Shown one piece after another: positions 25,841 through 34,909 of a DNA stretch of 64,000 nt. The notes beneath the pieces are model-generated. The model saw only the letters and a list, made by a program, of their open reading frames with translations, was not told the origin of the DNA and did not search any database. The DNA lies in the NCBI RefSeq assembly GCF_022829295.1, contig NZ_JAKSYH010000049.1, positions 90,581 through 154,580 on the forward strand. Direction: 5' to 3'. Position numbers and translations under genes: made by a program. Each line of letters starts with the position of its first letter. Within the stretch, counting starts at the first letter, position 1. This stretch comes from Methylobacterium sp. J-088. GTDB taxonomy: Bacteria; Pseudomonadota; Alphaproteobacteria; Rhizobiales; Beijerinckiaceae.

Positions 25841-26656
25841 TCAGGCGGGCAACCGGGTGGTAGGCTTCCTGACCTCGTAATCGCGCATACCCGGTCCCGA
25901 TCCCTTGATCTCAAAGTATCCTGCATCTCCAAGTGACTGGAGACGACCGAACAGAACGATGTCGCTAACCACCTGACCGGGTGGGTCAACCTCGTCGGTC
26001 AGGTGTTGCATGGTGCGCCCGATCACTCGTGCGGCTACTTCCCAGTCTCGTGTGGCTTGGGACATGAGCGCGGCGTCGTAGTGTGTCAGTGGAGCCGAGA
26101 CCAAGCGGCCGTCGCGCACTATGCGCAGCGGTGCATTCTCGCTCCTCAATGCCGTCCACGCAGCAGCGGCGGCGTCGCGCTCGGTCCGAGAGAAGACGCG
26201 TCGCTTGTCCCTTAGGCCAGACGCGACGATGTCCTCGCGGCGCATGATCCCAAGCGACCAGGGCTTTCGAATGCCGTCGCGCGTGACGAAGTCGAGAGCC
26301 GTGGCGTCGATGATGTCGAACGGGCGGCCATTCATGCGGAACGCGAATTCGAGAAAACTGGCGTTCTCGGCCGCGTCGCTCATGCAGACCCAGTAGACCA
26401 GATGCACGCGGGGTGACGTAACTTCCATCCATGGCTCCTCTGCCTCACGCTGATCGGCGTAGGGATCGGGTCGCATGACGGCTCTGAGCCACGCGTGGCG
26501 AACATCTGGGTCCGGCGGATCGATGGGCCCGAAATGCAAGGAGCCTGAGAGCGCGATGACCCGCGCTTCGTCGCCCTGCGACCGCAGGGCGTCACGAATG
26601 GTGTCCGCCCTGCTCACACCCCATGCCACGTGGACGACTTCGGCCTCACTGGGCAT
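25841..26656 (-). CDS. DUF1835/DUF3658 domain protein
   Basis: The 271-residue protein starts with VVHVAWGVSRADTIRDAL, which fits a DUF1835 domain (about residues 5-130). The second half (about 150-235, with RDGRLVSAPLTHYDAALM and VIGRTMQHL) fits DUF3658. There is no signal peptide or membrane helix. Such proteins are widespread, uncharacterised and often monocistronic, as here. GAGG lies seven bases upstream of the start. Confidence 0.7.
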   Translation of the reverse strand: MPSEAEVVHVAWGVSRADTIRDALRSQGDEARVIALSGSLHFGPIDPPDPDVRHAWLRAVMRPDPYADQREAEEPWMEVTSPRVHLVYWVCMSDAAENASFLEFAFRMNGRPFDIIDATALDFVTRDGIRKPWSLGIMRREDIVASGLRDKRRVFSRTERDAAAAAWTALRSENAPLRIVRDGRLVSAPLTHYDAALMSQATRDWEVAARVIGRTMQHLTDEVDPPGQVVSDIVLFGRLQSLGDAGYFEIKGSGPGMRDYEVRKPTTRLPA

Positions 26657-27179
26657 CTGCGATCCTCATTGCCGCATAGTAATCAGGGCGGCTGGAAGCA
26701 TTGTCACCATCCGACATGGCTGTGATGTGATCCTGCTGGGCTACTGTGTATCGTTTGGTAACAGCATCCCGAGGTTGTCGTGATCCCTCCCCGCTAAGCG
26801 TCGATCCTGCGTCCGGTTTTGGGCGAAGGGCAGACGAGCGTGGACGACCATGTTGGGTCGGTAGGAGCCTGTCCGCTTTTCCGGCGGCCCTGCTCCGAAA
26901 CGGACCGATTGCTTTCGGCCAATCCTGGTCACCGCTCAGGGCCCGCGTGAGCGCCTGAGATGGGTGGATCTCTGACCGTCTGCTTGCGCGAAACTGAGGC
27001 ATGAGAGCGGACGGCGAGATCCTGCATCATTTACTTGGTCACACTCAGCCGCACCCAGGACGCACCTGCAGCGGTTTGGCTCGGTCCACGACATAGAAAC
27101 TGCCGCGGCGAAGGCGACATGCGCGCGTTCACCTGATCCGGCAGGTCGGCTTTGGACTTGGGGGGAGCCGGAGCGACTA
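26657..27179. other. Noncoding stretch with dispersed repeat copy B
   Basis: These 523 bases hold repeat copy B (26853-26968) and otherwise nothing I can assign. Open frames on both strands are short, lack ribosome sites and resemble nothing known. Confidence 0.6.
26853..26968 (+). repeat. Dispersed repeat, copy B
   Basis: It begins TTGGGTCGGTAGGAG, contains GTCCGCTTTT and GAAACGGACCG, continues with GCTTTCGGCCAA and ends GAGATGGGTGGA. It aligns along its whole length with copy A and over the first 70 bases with copy C. The inverted GTCCGCTTT / AAACGGAC arms could fold into a stem. Confidence 0.65.
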
Positions 27180-27698
27180 CTACGCGGCGTGAATGTTCGG
27201 CGGCCCGAGATGCTGCAGAAAATCCGGCTTGCCGAGGCTCACTCCAGCGCCGCGGAGGATCCCGTAGGCTGTGGTCACGTGGAAGAAGAAGTTCGGAAGC
27301 GCGAAGCCGGTGAGATAGGCCTGCCCGTTGAAGCGGTATCCCATGCCGTTCGGAAACTTCAGCTCGATTTCCCGCTCCGCGCCTGAGGCCAACGCCGCCG
27401 GATCAATGCCTTCAACGAAGGTAATCGTCCTGGCACAGCGCTCCTTGAGTTCAGCGAAGGTCGCCTCGACGTCGGGCATCGAGGGCGCTTCGATCCCAGC
27501 GAGCCGTGCCACCGCGTTCTTCGCGCTGTCGGACGCCATTTGGTACTGGGCAGGCAGTGGCCTCATGTCCGGAGCCAGCCGCCGGATGAGCAACTCGGCC
27601 TCCGGCTTTTCCGATGCCGCCTTGTCGAGCCACGTGCTCATGTTGCGAAGCGCGTTGACGAAGACGGGGACGCTGACGTCGTGGATGCTGATGCTCAT
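27180..27698 (-). CDS. DUF1993 domain protein
   Basis: The 172-residue protein matches the DUF1993 layout: an N-terminal SVPVFVNALRNMSTWLDKA helix, a middle region with RPLPAQYQMASDSAKNA, and a C-terminal LPNFFFHVTTAYGILRGAGV with a conserved histidine. The fold resembles DinB-like four-helix bundles. The ribosome site is weak. It is isolated between repeat copies B and C; function unknown. Confidence 0.75.
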   Translation of the reverse strand: MSISIHDVSVPVFVNALRNMSTWLDKAASEKPEAELLIRRLAPDMRPLPAQYQMASDSAKNAVARLAGIEAPSMPDVEATFAELKERCARTITFVEGIDPAALASGAEREIELKFPNGMGYRFNGQAYLTGFALPNFFFHVTTAYGILRGAGVSLGKPDFLQHLGPPNIHAA

Positions 27699-28047
27699 CT
27701 GAGCTGGCTAAAGCACCTGCTTTCAAAGACACGGTGCGAAAGCGCACACCGTCTAAGGCTGCGTCGAACGGAGTTGCCAAACCGCGGACGAACATCCGCT
27801 TTGGAGAAGCGACGGGAGCGGTTCGGGCGGCTGGGTTGGGTCGGAAGCCGCGCGTCCGCTTTTACCGCGGACCTTCTCCAAAGCGGAACAGCAGCTTACG
27901 GCCAAACTACGTCACGCCGCGGCGCCATCGCTTACAAGACCGGACCTTCGGCAAAGCGCCCATTCCCGCCGTTCGAACGGTTACGCCAGGCGCCGAGAAG
28001 CGGACAGCGCGAGGGGCTGACGCGGCAGCTCTTGCACTGGGATGCTC
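27699..28047. other. Noncoding stretch with dispersed repeat copy C
   Basis: These 349 bases contain repeat copy C (27836-27906). A partial echo of its arm (CATCCGCTTTGGAGAAGCG) lies just upstream near 27794. No gene is supported. Confidence 0.55.
27836..27906 (+). repeat. Dispersed repeat, copy C
   Basis: It reads TTGGGTCGGAAGC, then GTCCGCTTTTACC, AAAGCGGAACAGCAGC and TTACGGCCAA. It lines up with copies A and B without large gaps but lacks their shared 3' part. Same orientation as the other two. Confidence 0.65.
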
Positions 28048-29328
28048 TCATCCCCGAGCGGCTGACCGATCCCGGAAGCGCAGCCAGCCGAACACAGCCG
28101 GCATGAACCACGCCTTGCCAGCGATAAGCGGGACCCACCGCGGCGGGCGGAAGTCGAGGGCCGAGCCTCCAGCCTGATCGCTCAAAACCTGATGCGCCGC
28201 CTTCCGCCCGGCCCATCGCGCCCACACCACGCCCGATCCGCAGTAGCCCGCGGCGTAGCGCCGGCCGTCTCGCGCGAAGATGCGAGGGATCATGTCGCGG
28301 TTCATAGCGACGTTGCCGTACCAGCTGTGCTCGATCGCGACGCCGTCGAGCTGGGGGAAGATGTCGGCGAGCGCGCGCCGCAGGCTCGCGGTCGGCCATT
28401 CCGCCTCGCCGGCGATCGTCCCGTCGCGCCCCCCGAACAGGATGCGTGTCCCGTCGGGCGAGGGCCGGTAGTAGTAATGGAGCTTGCGCGTCTCTGAATA
28501 CATCATAAGGCTCGGCATCAATTCGCCCATGAGGTTGGTCGAGAGCGGCACGGTCGCGATAATGCGGCTGCGCACGGGCACGAGCCGGCTGCGCAGCCAT
28601 CGGTCGAACCGGTCCGTGTAGCCGTTGGTGCCGACGATCACGTGGCCGGCGCGGACCGCACCCCGCGCGGTCAGGACCTCGTAGCCCCCGGCCTCGCCGC
28701 GGATACCGAGAACGGCGGTCTCGCCGTGCACGAGGGCGCCCGCGTCCTGGACGAGGCGGAGCATCGCGGCGTGCAGTTTGGCCGGATGCAAGCCCCCGAT
28801 GTCCATGCGGATGTTGCCGCCATGGTAGAACGTCGTACCGATGTAGCTGCGCTGCTCGCTCCGCATGACCGGGTGGGCCTCGATGCCGAACGCGCCGCGG
28901 AGGTGATCGGCCTCCCGCGCCAGGCGGTCGTAGTCGGCGGCCCGGGAGGCGCCGGCGAAGCGGCCGACAAGCTTGAAGTCGCAGTCGATGCCTTCCTCGG
29001 CGATGAACCGATAAAGGTCCTCGCGCGCCGCCTTGGACTCGGCCACGAGGGCGGCCGCCCGCTCGGCGCCGAACCGCTTCGTCAACGCGGCGAGGGACGG
29101 GCGCAGATTTCCGCTCGTGATGCCGCCGTTGCGAGAGGAAGCGCCCTCGCCGGGTCTCTGGCGGTCGAAGACCTGAACGCTGCGGCCGGCCCGAGCCAGC
29201 GTTAGCGCCGCGGACAGCCCAGTATAGCCCGCGCCGACGATGACCACGTCGGAGCTGTCGCGCACGGGCATAGGGTCCGACGCGGCCAGAGGTGCCGCCT
29301 GCCACCAGTACGGCTCGCTCTTGATCAT
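28048..29328 (-). CDS. FAD-dependent amine/amino-acid oxidoreductase (PuuB-like, DAO family)
   Basis: The 426-residue protein has an N-terminal SEPYWWQAAP arm, FAD motif VVIVGAGYTGLSAALTLA near residue 28, SSRNGGITSGN, and a late GYCGSGVVWARWAG. This arrangement is typical of gamma-glutamylputrescine oxidase-like members of the D-amino-acid oxidase superfamily. It resembles the TauY-like protein at 13539 in overall order. It is divergent from a polyamine-type ABC system, so it likely oxidises the imported amine or a derivative. No signal peptide. Confidence 0.8.
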   Translation of the reverse strand: MIKSEPYWWQAAPLAASDPMPVRDSSDVVIVGAGYTGLSAALTLARAGRSVQVFDRQRPGEGASSRNGGITSGNLRPSLAALTKRFGAERAAALVAESKAAREDLYRFIAEEGIDCDFKLVGRFAGASRAADYDRLAREADHLRGAFGIEAHPVMRSEQRSYIGTTFYHGGNIRMDIGGLHPAKLHAAMLRLVQDAGALVHGETAVLGIRGEAGGYEVLTARGAVRAGHVIVGTNGYTDRFDRWLRSRLVPVRSRIIATVPLSTNLMGELMPSLMMYSETRKLHYYYRPSPDGTRILFGGRDGTIAGEAEWPTASLRRALADIFPQLDGVAIEHSWYGNVAMNRDMIPRIFARDGRRYAAGYCGSGVVWARWAGRKAAHQVLSDQAGGSALDFRPPRWVPLIAGKAWFMPAVFGWLRFRDRSAARG

Positions 29329-29529
29329 GGGCGCTCCCTTCGACGGCCGGCGAGACCACGCTCCGATCTCCGACGTGAGTATGCAAGCGCGGGGCTAGAC
29401 CGCGGACCACCCCGGCAGCCCGCTGCGTGTGCGGGACGTCGCAAATGCGATCAGAATCGCCCGTGATTTCTACTAGCCGGGCAGTATTTCCTGCGCCTAA
29501 ACTCCGCGCCGAGGTAATGGGAGCCCGCG

Positions 29530-30597
29530 GTGCCGAAGCTGTCCACGACCCCGACGCGGCGCAGCCTCGTCATAGGCGGCACGGCATTGCTCGCCATGCC
29601 GGCCGTGATCACGAATCCCGCCCGGGCCGCCACGCAGCTGCGCGTGCGCACCCCCGGCGGCTCCTTCGACGAGATCAAGCGCCGGACGGTCTACGAGCCT
29701 TTCCTGAAGGAGACCGGCATCGAGATCGTGCCCGTCCCGAGCACGGTGGGCAAGCTGCTCGCCATGTACAAGGCCGGGCAGGTCGAGATCGACTGTATCG
29801 ACACCGGTAACGACGCCAACCTCATGCTCGAGGAGGCGGGTGCCCTCGTCCCGATCGACTACGGCGCGTTTCGCTACACGAAGCTCGAGGACATCGATCC
29901 GAGCCTGAAGCTCCCCTATCAAGTCGGCTCGTTCGTGTACGCGTTCGTGCTGTGCTACCGCACGGACGTGTTCAAGCCCGGCTCCGAGCCGAAATCCTGG
30001 GCCGAATTCTGGGACACGCAGGCGTTTCCAGGGCCGCGCACGCTGGCCGGCATCGAGTCCGGGGCCCCGAACCTCGAGATCGCGCTCCTCGCCGACGGCG
30101 TGGCGATGGACAAGGTCTACCCCGTCGATATCGAGCGCGCCCTGAAATCCATGGGCCGGATCAAGCCCAGCGTGCCCAAGTTCTGGGACACCGGCGCGTT
30201 GTCAGCGCAGATGATGGCTGACAAGGAGGCCGTGCTCGGCGTGCTCTGGAATACCCGCGCCCAGGCCTCCATCGACGGCGGCGCGCCGCTCGGCATCCAG
30301 TGGAACCAGAACCAGGTCCTGGTGCAGTCCTACGCCATACCGAAAGGGGCCAAAGCGCCCGAGGCCGCGCTCAAGTTCATCGATTACTCGATCAGCGAGG
30401 ACGTGCAGAAGCGCTGGCTCGCCGAGTACAAGGCGATCCCGGTCAACACCAAGGTCTACCCGCACACCTCGAAGCTCCTGCTCGATCCCGCGACCGGCAC
30501 GCCCTGGACCGTGTCGAAGGGCTTCAAGAACGACATCAACTGGTGGTCGGCCAATCGAACCAAAGTGAGCCGCGCTTGGTCAAATTGGGTGCTGTGA
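29530..30597 (+). CDS. Polyamine/opine-type ABC transporter substrate-binding protein (PotD-like)
   Basis: The 355-residue protein begins with a Tat-like signal (TRRSLVIGGTALLAMPAV, about residues 9-34) and continues as a family 1 (PotD-type) binding protein, with KAGQVEIDCIDTGND, WAEFWDTQAFPGPRTL and GAPLGIQWNQNQ. The GTG start at 29530 has GGGAG six bases upstream. It heads a four-gene ABC operon that continues into a DadA-like gene. The ligand may be a polyamine, an amino acid or an opine. Confidence 0.85.
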   Translation: MPKLSTTPTRRSLVIGGTALLAMPAVITNPARAATQLRVRTPGGSFDEIKRRTVYEPFLKETGIEIVPVPSTVGKLLAMYKAGQVEIDCIDTGNDANLMLEEAGALVPIDYGAFRYTKLEDIDPSLKLPYQVGSFVYAFVLCYRTDVFKPGSEPKSWAEFWDTQAFPGPRTLAGIESGAPNLEIALLADGVAMDKVYPVDIERALKSMGRIKPSVPKFWDTGALSAQMMADKEAVLGVLWNTRAQASIDGGAPLGIQWNQNQVLVQSYAIPKGAKAPEAALKFIDYSISEDVQKRWLAEYKAIPVNTKVYPHTSKLLLDPATGTPWTVSKGFKNDINWWSANRTKVSRAWSNWVL

Positions 30598-31772
30598 TCG
30601 GACGGGGCGCGACCGTGCCGGGCGCCGTCGGCCTCGCCCGCCCGCACGAGCGCGCGGCAGCTTCCATCTCGGCACCAGCCGGCAAGGCGTTGGAGCTTCA
30701 GGGGCTGACCAAGATTTACGGCTCCGAGACTGTTGTTGACCGCTTCGACACCCGCATCCAGGCGGGCGAGTTCTTCTCGCTGCTCGGACCCTCCGGCTCG
30801 GGCAAGACCACGACCCTGATGATGGTCGCGGGGTTCGCGGCGATCGACGCCGGGCGCCTCCTGGTTGACGGGGTCGACCTCGCGGCTGTGCCCCCGGAGC
30901 GGCGGGGCTTCGGGATGGTCTTCCAGAACTACGCGATCTTCCCGCACATGGACATGTTCGAGAACGTGGCATTCCCGCTTCGGGCGCGCGGGATGCCGAA
31001 GGCGCTCGTGCGCGAGCGGGTCGCAGCCGCCCTTGACCTCGTCCAGCTCGGGCACCTGTCCGACCGCTACGCGCGCCAGCTCTCGGGCGGGCAGCAGCAG
31101 CGCGTGGCCATCGCCCGGGCGATCGTGTTCCAGCCGCCCGTCGTGCTCATGGACGAGCCGCTCGGCGCCCTCGACAAGAACCTCCGCTACGACCTGCAGG
31201 TCGAGATCAAGGAGATCCAGCGGCGGCTCGGCATGACCGTCCTCTACGTCACTCACGACCAGGAGGAGGCGATGAACTTGTCCGATCGCGTGGCGATCAT
31301 GAGCCGCGGCCGCGTCGAGCAGATCGGCGCGCCCCGCGACGTCTACGAGCGTCCGGCCAACGCCTTCACCGCCCGCTTCCTGGGCGAGGCGAACCTCCTA
31401 CCGGGCGCAGTGGTGACGTCCTGCCCAGGCCGCGTCGCGTTTCAGCTCAGGGACGGGACAGTCCTGCACGCGGACGATCCGTCAACGCGCACGGCGGGGA
31501 CTGAGGGTGAGCTGTTCGTGCGCCCGGAGAAGCTGACCCTGCACCCTTTAGCCGATCCGCCGCGCGACGGTGTCAACCGCCTGAGCGGCACGGTGCGGCG
31601 CGCGTCCTTCCTCGGCAGCGTCGTGCGCTACGCCGTCGAGACGGGCAGCGGCGCGCTCGTGACCGCCGACGCCCCGAACGTGGCCGCCCATCACCACCCG
31701 GAGCTCGGCGAGCGCGTCGCCCTTGCGTGGTCTCCGGCCGACACGGTCATCCTGCCGCCGGACGCGGCCTGA
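30594..31772 (+). CDS. Polyamine-type ABC transporter ATP-binding protein (PotA-like)
   Basis: The 392-residue ATPase has Walker [11 protein letters not shown], signature [15 protein letters not shown], Walker [13 protein letters not shown], switch VTHDQEEAM and a C-terminal TOBE_2 domain ([11 protein letters not shown] onward). I chose the GTG at 30594 because it forms a GTGA overlap with the stop of the binding-protein gene; conserved sequence begins about 35 codons later, so an internal start is possible. It would drive the two permeases downstream. Confidence 0.83.
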   Translation: MIGRGATVPGAVGLARPHERAAASISAPAGKALELQGLTKIYGSETVVDRFDTRIQAGEFFSLLGPSGSGKTTTLMMVAGFAAIDAGRLLVDGVDLAAVPPERRGFGMVFQNYAIFPHMDMFENVAFPLRARGMPKALVRERVAAALDLVQLGHLSDRYARQLSGGQQQRVAIARAIVFQPPVVLMDEPLGALDKNLRYDLQVEIKEIQRRLGMTVLYVTHDQEEAMNLSDRVAIMSRGRVEQIGAPRDVYERPANAFTARFLGEANLLPGAVVTSCPGRVAFQLRDGTVLHADDPSTRTAGTEGELFVRPEKLTLHPLADPPRDGVNRLSGTVRRASFLGSVVRYAVETGSGALVTADAPNVAAHHHPELGERVALAWSPADTVILPPDAA

Positions 31773-32605
31773 TGGGACGGGACAGAACGTGGCTCCTGCT
31801 CCTGCCCGCGCTCGGCCTGCTCGCGCTTTTGTTCCTCGGGCCGCTCGCCTGGTTCCTGGCGCGGACCCTGTTCGTCGAGACGGCGCCCGCCGAGGTGCCG
31901 GCGCTCTTCGTCGACGTCCTGACCGCGCGCTCAATGCAGGTAGCCGCGCTCACGACGCTCTGGGTCTCAGTCCTCGTCACGCTCGCGACCTTGGTGATCG
32001 GCTACCCGATCGCGTTCTACTTGGCCAACCGCCGCGGCTGGCGCGCCGCGCTCGTCGTGTTCTGCGTGATCGTGCCGTACTTCACCAGCGTGATCGTTCG
32101 GACCTACGCGCTGACCGTGGTGCTCGGCCGCAGCGGGCTCATCAACGAACTCCTGGGCGCATCGGGGCTCGTCGGGGCGCCCCTGGCGCTCCTCTACAAC
32201 ATCTTCGCGATCGTGGTCGGCATGGCCTACGTGCTGCTGCCCTACATGGTGCTCACCCTCTACGCGACCATGAAGGCGATCGATCCGAGCCTGCTGCGGG
32301 CCGGGCGCGCCCTCGGGGCGAGCCCGCTCTACCTGTTTCGGCGCGTTTATTTCCCGCTGTCCGTCCCTGGTGTGGTGTCGGGCTCGCTCATCGTTCTCAT
32401 CCTGGCGCTCGGCTTCTTCATCACGCCCGCGCTGATAGGCGGCCCCGGCGACGTCACCGTCGCGATGCTGATCGAGCGGGCGGTCGAGATCCTGATCGAC
32501 TGGCCGAGCGCGGCCGTGATGTCGGTGGTCTTGCTCACAGCGACCCTGATCCTTTTCGCGATCTATGCCCGCGTGACGGATCTGCGGCGCATGATGGGGG
32601 CCTGA
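31772..32605 (+). CDS. Polyamine-type ABC transporter permease (PotB-like)
   Basis: The 277-residue protein has six membrane helices, with the first at LLLLPALGLLALLFLGPLAW, and an EAA loop AGRALGASPLYLFRRVYFPLS. The ATG at 31772 overlaps the ATPase stop by one base (TGATG), indicating translational coupling. A long open frame on the same strand in another phase across this and the next gene is a G+C shadow. Confidence 0.85.
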   Translation: MGRDRTWLLLLPALGLLALLFLGPLAWFLARTLFVETAPAEVPALFVDVLTARSMQVAALTTLWVSVLVTLATLVIGYPIAFYLANRRGWRAALVVFCVIVPYFTSVIVRTYALTVVLGRSGLINELLGASGLVGAPLALLYNIFAIVVGMAYVLLPYMVLTLYATMKAIDPSLLRAGRALGASPLYLFRRVYFPLSVPGVVSGSLIVLILALGFFITPALIGGPGDVTVAMLIERAVEILIDWPSAAVMSVVLLTATLILFAIYARVTDLRRMMGA

Positions 32606-32608
32606 AGC

Positions 32609-33379
32609 GTGCGCGCCGCTCTGCCGCTGTTCGTCGGATGCGCCTGCCTGCTCCTGATCCTGCCGATCGGCATCGTGGTGGTGCTGGGCTTCAGCGGCGG
32701 CACCCTCCTGCGCTTCCCGCCCACCTCCCTGTCGCTGCGCTGGTTCGCGGCCTTCCTCGGCGATCCGGCCTGGCGTGCCGCGCTGTGGTCGAGCCTCGCG
32801 ATCGGCGGCGTGGCCTGCTTCGTCGCCACTGGGGTCGGGTTCCTGGCAGCCTACGCGCTCGTGCGCGGCGCGTTCCCGGCCAAGCGGCTGATCCTGGCCG
32901 TCGCACTCCTGCCGATCGTCTCGCCGACCGTCGTCACGGCGATCGCCATGTACTACGCGTCCGCGCGCCTCGGGCTGGTCGGGAGCGTGGTCTGGGTCGG
33001 CCTGTGCCACGCGGTGATCGCCTTCCCGGTCGTCCTGCTGATCCTGTTGTCCGCGCTGCAAGCCGTCGACCTGCGCCTGGAGCAGGCGGCCCTGGGCCTG
33101 GGCGCGAGCCGCGCGCGGACGCTGCGCACGATCGTCGTGCCGCTCGCCGCACCCGGCCTCGCCTCGGCCGCCCTGTTCGCGTTCCTGACCTCCTTCGACG
33201 AGCTCATCATCTCACTCTTCCTCACCAACGCGGCCACGCAGACCCTGCCGGTGCGCATCTGGAACAGCCTGCACATGCAGGTCGAGCCGACGGTGGCGGC
33301 GGTCAGCGCGTTTCTGATCGGCGTCACGGGCGTGATCCTGGCCGCAGACGCGCTCCTGCGCCGGCGCCGGGCCACATGA
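32609..33379 (+). CDS. Polyamine-type ABC transporter permease (PotC-like)
   Basis: The 256-residue membrane protein has PotC features: an early LLLILPIGIVVVLGFSGG helix, SLSLRWFAAFLGDPAW in the following loop, EAA loop ALGLGASRARTLRTIVVPLA and SFDELIISLFLT near the end. The GTG start is three bases after the preceding stop. It forms the heterodimeric channel with the preceding gene product. Confidence 0.85.
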   Translation: MRAALPLFVGCACLLLILPIGIVVVLGFSGGTLLRFPPTSLSLRWFAAFLGDPAWRAALWSSLAIGGVACFVATGVGFLAAYALVRGAFPAKRLILAVALLPIVSPTVVTAIAMYYASARLGLVGSVVWVGLCHAVIAFPVVLLILLSALQAVDLRLEQAALGLGASRARTLRTIVVPLAAPGLASAALFAFLTSFDELIISLFLTNAATQTLPVRIWNSLHMQVEPTVAAVSAFLIGVTGVILAADALLRRRRAT

Positions 33380-33530
33380 CCCCATGCCCGGTTCTCGCCC
33401 CGCTCCCACGATCCCGCCCGCACCGTGCGGGCGACGCGCGGTCCGCGATCGCCGGAGCGGGATCCAAACGCCATCCGTCCGACCAAGCACGGTCGAACCA
33501 CCGCCTGTCCTCGGCCGCCGGAGACGCTGC

Positions 33531-34781
33531 ATGAGCGATGAGAACACCGCGATCGTCCTCGGCGCGGGCGTGGTCGGACTGTCGACCGCGCTCTACCTCC
33601 GGCGCGCCGGCCGGGATGTCACCGTGATCGATCCGCTGCCGCCGGGCGGCGGCGCCTCCTACGGCAACGCCGGCATGATCAGCGCCGACACGGCCTCGCC
33701 GATCGCGATGCCCGGCATGCTGCGCCAGGTGCCCGGCTGGCTCCGGGACAAGAAGGGACCCCTCGTCGTCCACCCCTCCTACTTGCCCACCGCGCTGCCC
33801 TGGCTGATGCGCTGGATCAAGGAGGGGCGGATCGAGCGCGTCCTAGCGATCTCGGACGCGCTGCGCGCCCTGCACAAGGACGCGTTCGCCTGCTGGCAGG
33901 ACCTGATCGGACCGCAGGCGTTCGGCGAGCTCGTCCGGCGCACCGGCCAGATCCAGGTTTGGGACGGCGAGGGCGAGAGCGCGGGCGCGCGCGTCGAGCG
34001 GCAGATCCGCGAGCGGCACGGCATCGAGGCGCAGGTGCTCGGGGCCGACGACCTGCAGCAGATGGTGCCCGGCATCTCCCGCGCCGTGCGGCGCGCGCTC
34101 CTCGTGCCCGGCAACGGCTACACGATCAGCCCCGCCAGGCTCGTCGGGGCCCTGGCCGAGCGTCTGCGCGGAGAGGGCGGCACGATCGTCGCCGAGCGGG
34201 CCCTGAAGCTCATCCCGCGCGAGGGCGGCGGCTTCACGGTCTGGACCAACGTCGCGAACCGCGTCGCCGCCGACGTCGTGGTCGCGGGCGGCGCGTGGTC
34301 GAAGGCGCTGCTCGATCCGCTCGGCGTGCGCGTGCCGCTCGAGACCGAGCGCGGCTACCACGCCATGTTGCCCGCGCCCTCGATCGAGCCGCGCTACACG
34401 ATCAGCTACAAGTCGCGCGGTTTCGGGGTGACGCCGATGGAAGGGGGCCTGCGCGCGGCCGGAACGGTCGAGTTCGCGGGCCTCGACGCCCCGCCGGACG
34501 AGACCCGCGCCCGGATCCTGGCCGAGCACGCGCGTGCGCTCTTTCCCGGCCTCACTCACGGGGAGCCGCAGCTGTGGCTCGGTTTCCGCCCCTCACTCCC
34601 GGACACGCTGCCCGTGCTCGGTCCGGTCCCGCAACAGCCGGGCCTGCACCTGGCGTTCGGCCATGGCCACTACGGCATGACCGCCGGCCCGCCGAGCGGG
34701 CGCCTGGTCGCCGCGCTTCTGGCACGGCGCGCGGCCCCGATCGATCCGGCCCCTTACGCCGTCGGCCGCTTCGCGTCCTGA
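33531..34781 (+). CDS. DadA-like FAD-dependent D-amino-acid dehydrogenase
   Basis: The 416-residue protein has FAD motif AIVLGAGVVGLSTALYL at residues 7-23, SYGNAGMISADTASPIAMPG typical of DadA relatives, and a C-terminal LAFGHGHYGMTAGPPSGRL that completes the FAD site. Such enzymes deaminate D-amino acids to 2-oxoacids and pass electrons to the respiratory chain. It follows the PotC-like gene by about 150 bases on the same strand. With the divergent PuuB-like gene it brackets the ABC importer, which suggests import followed by oxidative deamination. Confidence 0.82.
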   Translation: MSDENTAIVLGAGVVGLSTALYLRRAGRDVTVIDPLPPGGGASYGNAGMISADTASPIAMPGMLRQVPGWLRDKKGPLVVHPSYLPTALPWLMRWIKEGRIERVLAISDALRALHKDAFACWQDLIGPQAFGELVRRTGQIQVWDGEGESAGARVERQIRERHGIEAQVLGADDLQQMVPGISRAVRRALLVPGNGYTISPARLVGALAERLRGEGGTIVAERALKLIPREGGGFTVWTNVANRVAADVVVAGGAWSKALLDPLGVRVPLETERGYHAMLPAPSIEPRYTISYKSRGFGVTPMEGGLRAAGTVEFAGLDAPPDETRARILAEHARALFPGLTHGEPQLWLGFRPSLPDTLPVLGPVPQQPGLHLAFGHGHYGMTAGPPSGRLVAALLARRAAPIDPAPYAVGRFAS

Positions 34782-34909
34782 GCGCAAGTGCGGCCGCTCG
34801 CCCTGAGACGGATCTAGCGGCGATGACGCGGCGAGACCTCAAGCGGAGGGTGAGGCCGCCTCAGGAGGCCGAGCGCGTTCTCGCCTCGTTCGCGGCGGAT
34901 ATCGAAACC

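Noticed and set aside
31723..33534. A 603-codon plus-strand frame over the two permease genes
   Set aside because: It is arginine- and alanine-rich without domains and overlaps two well-defined membrane proteins in another phase.
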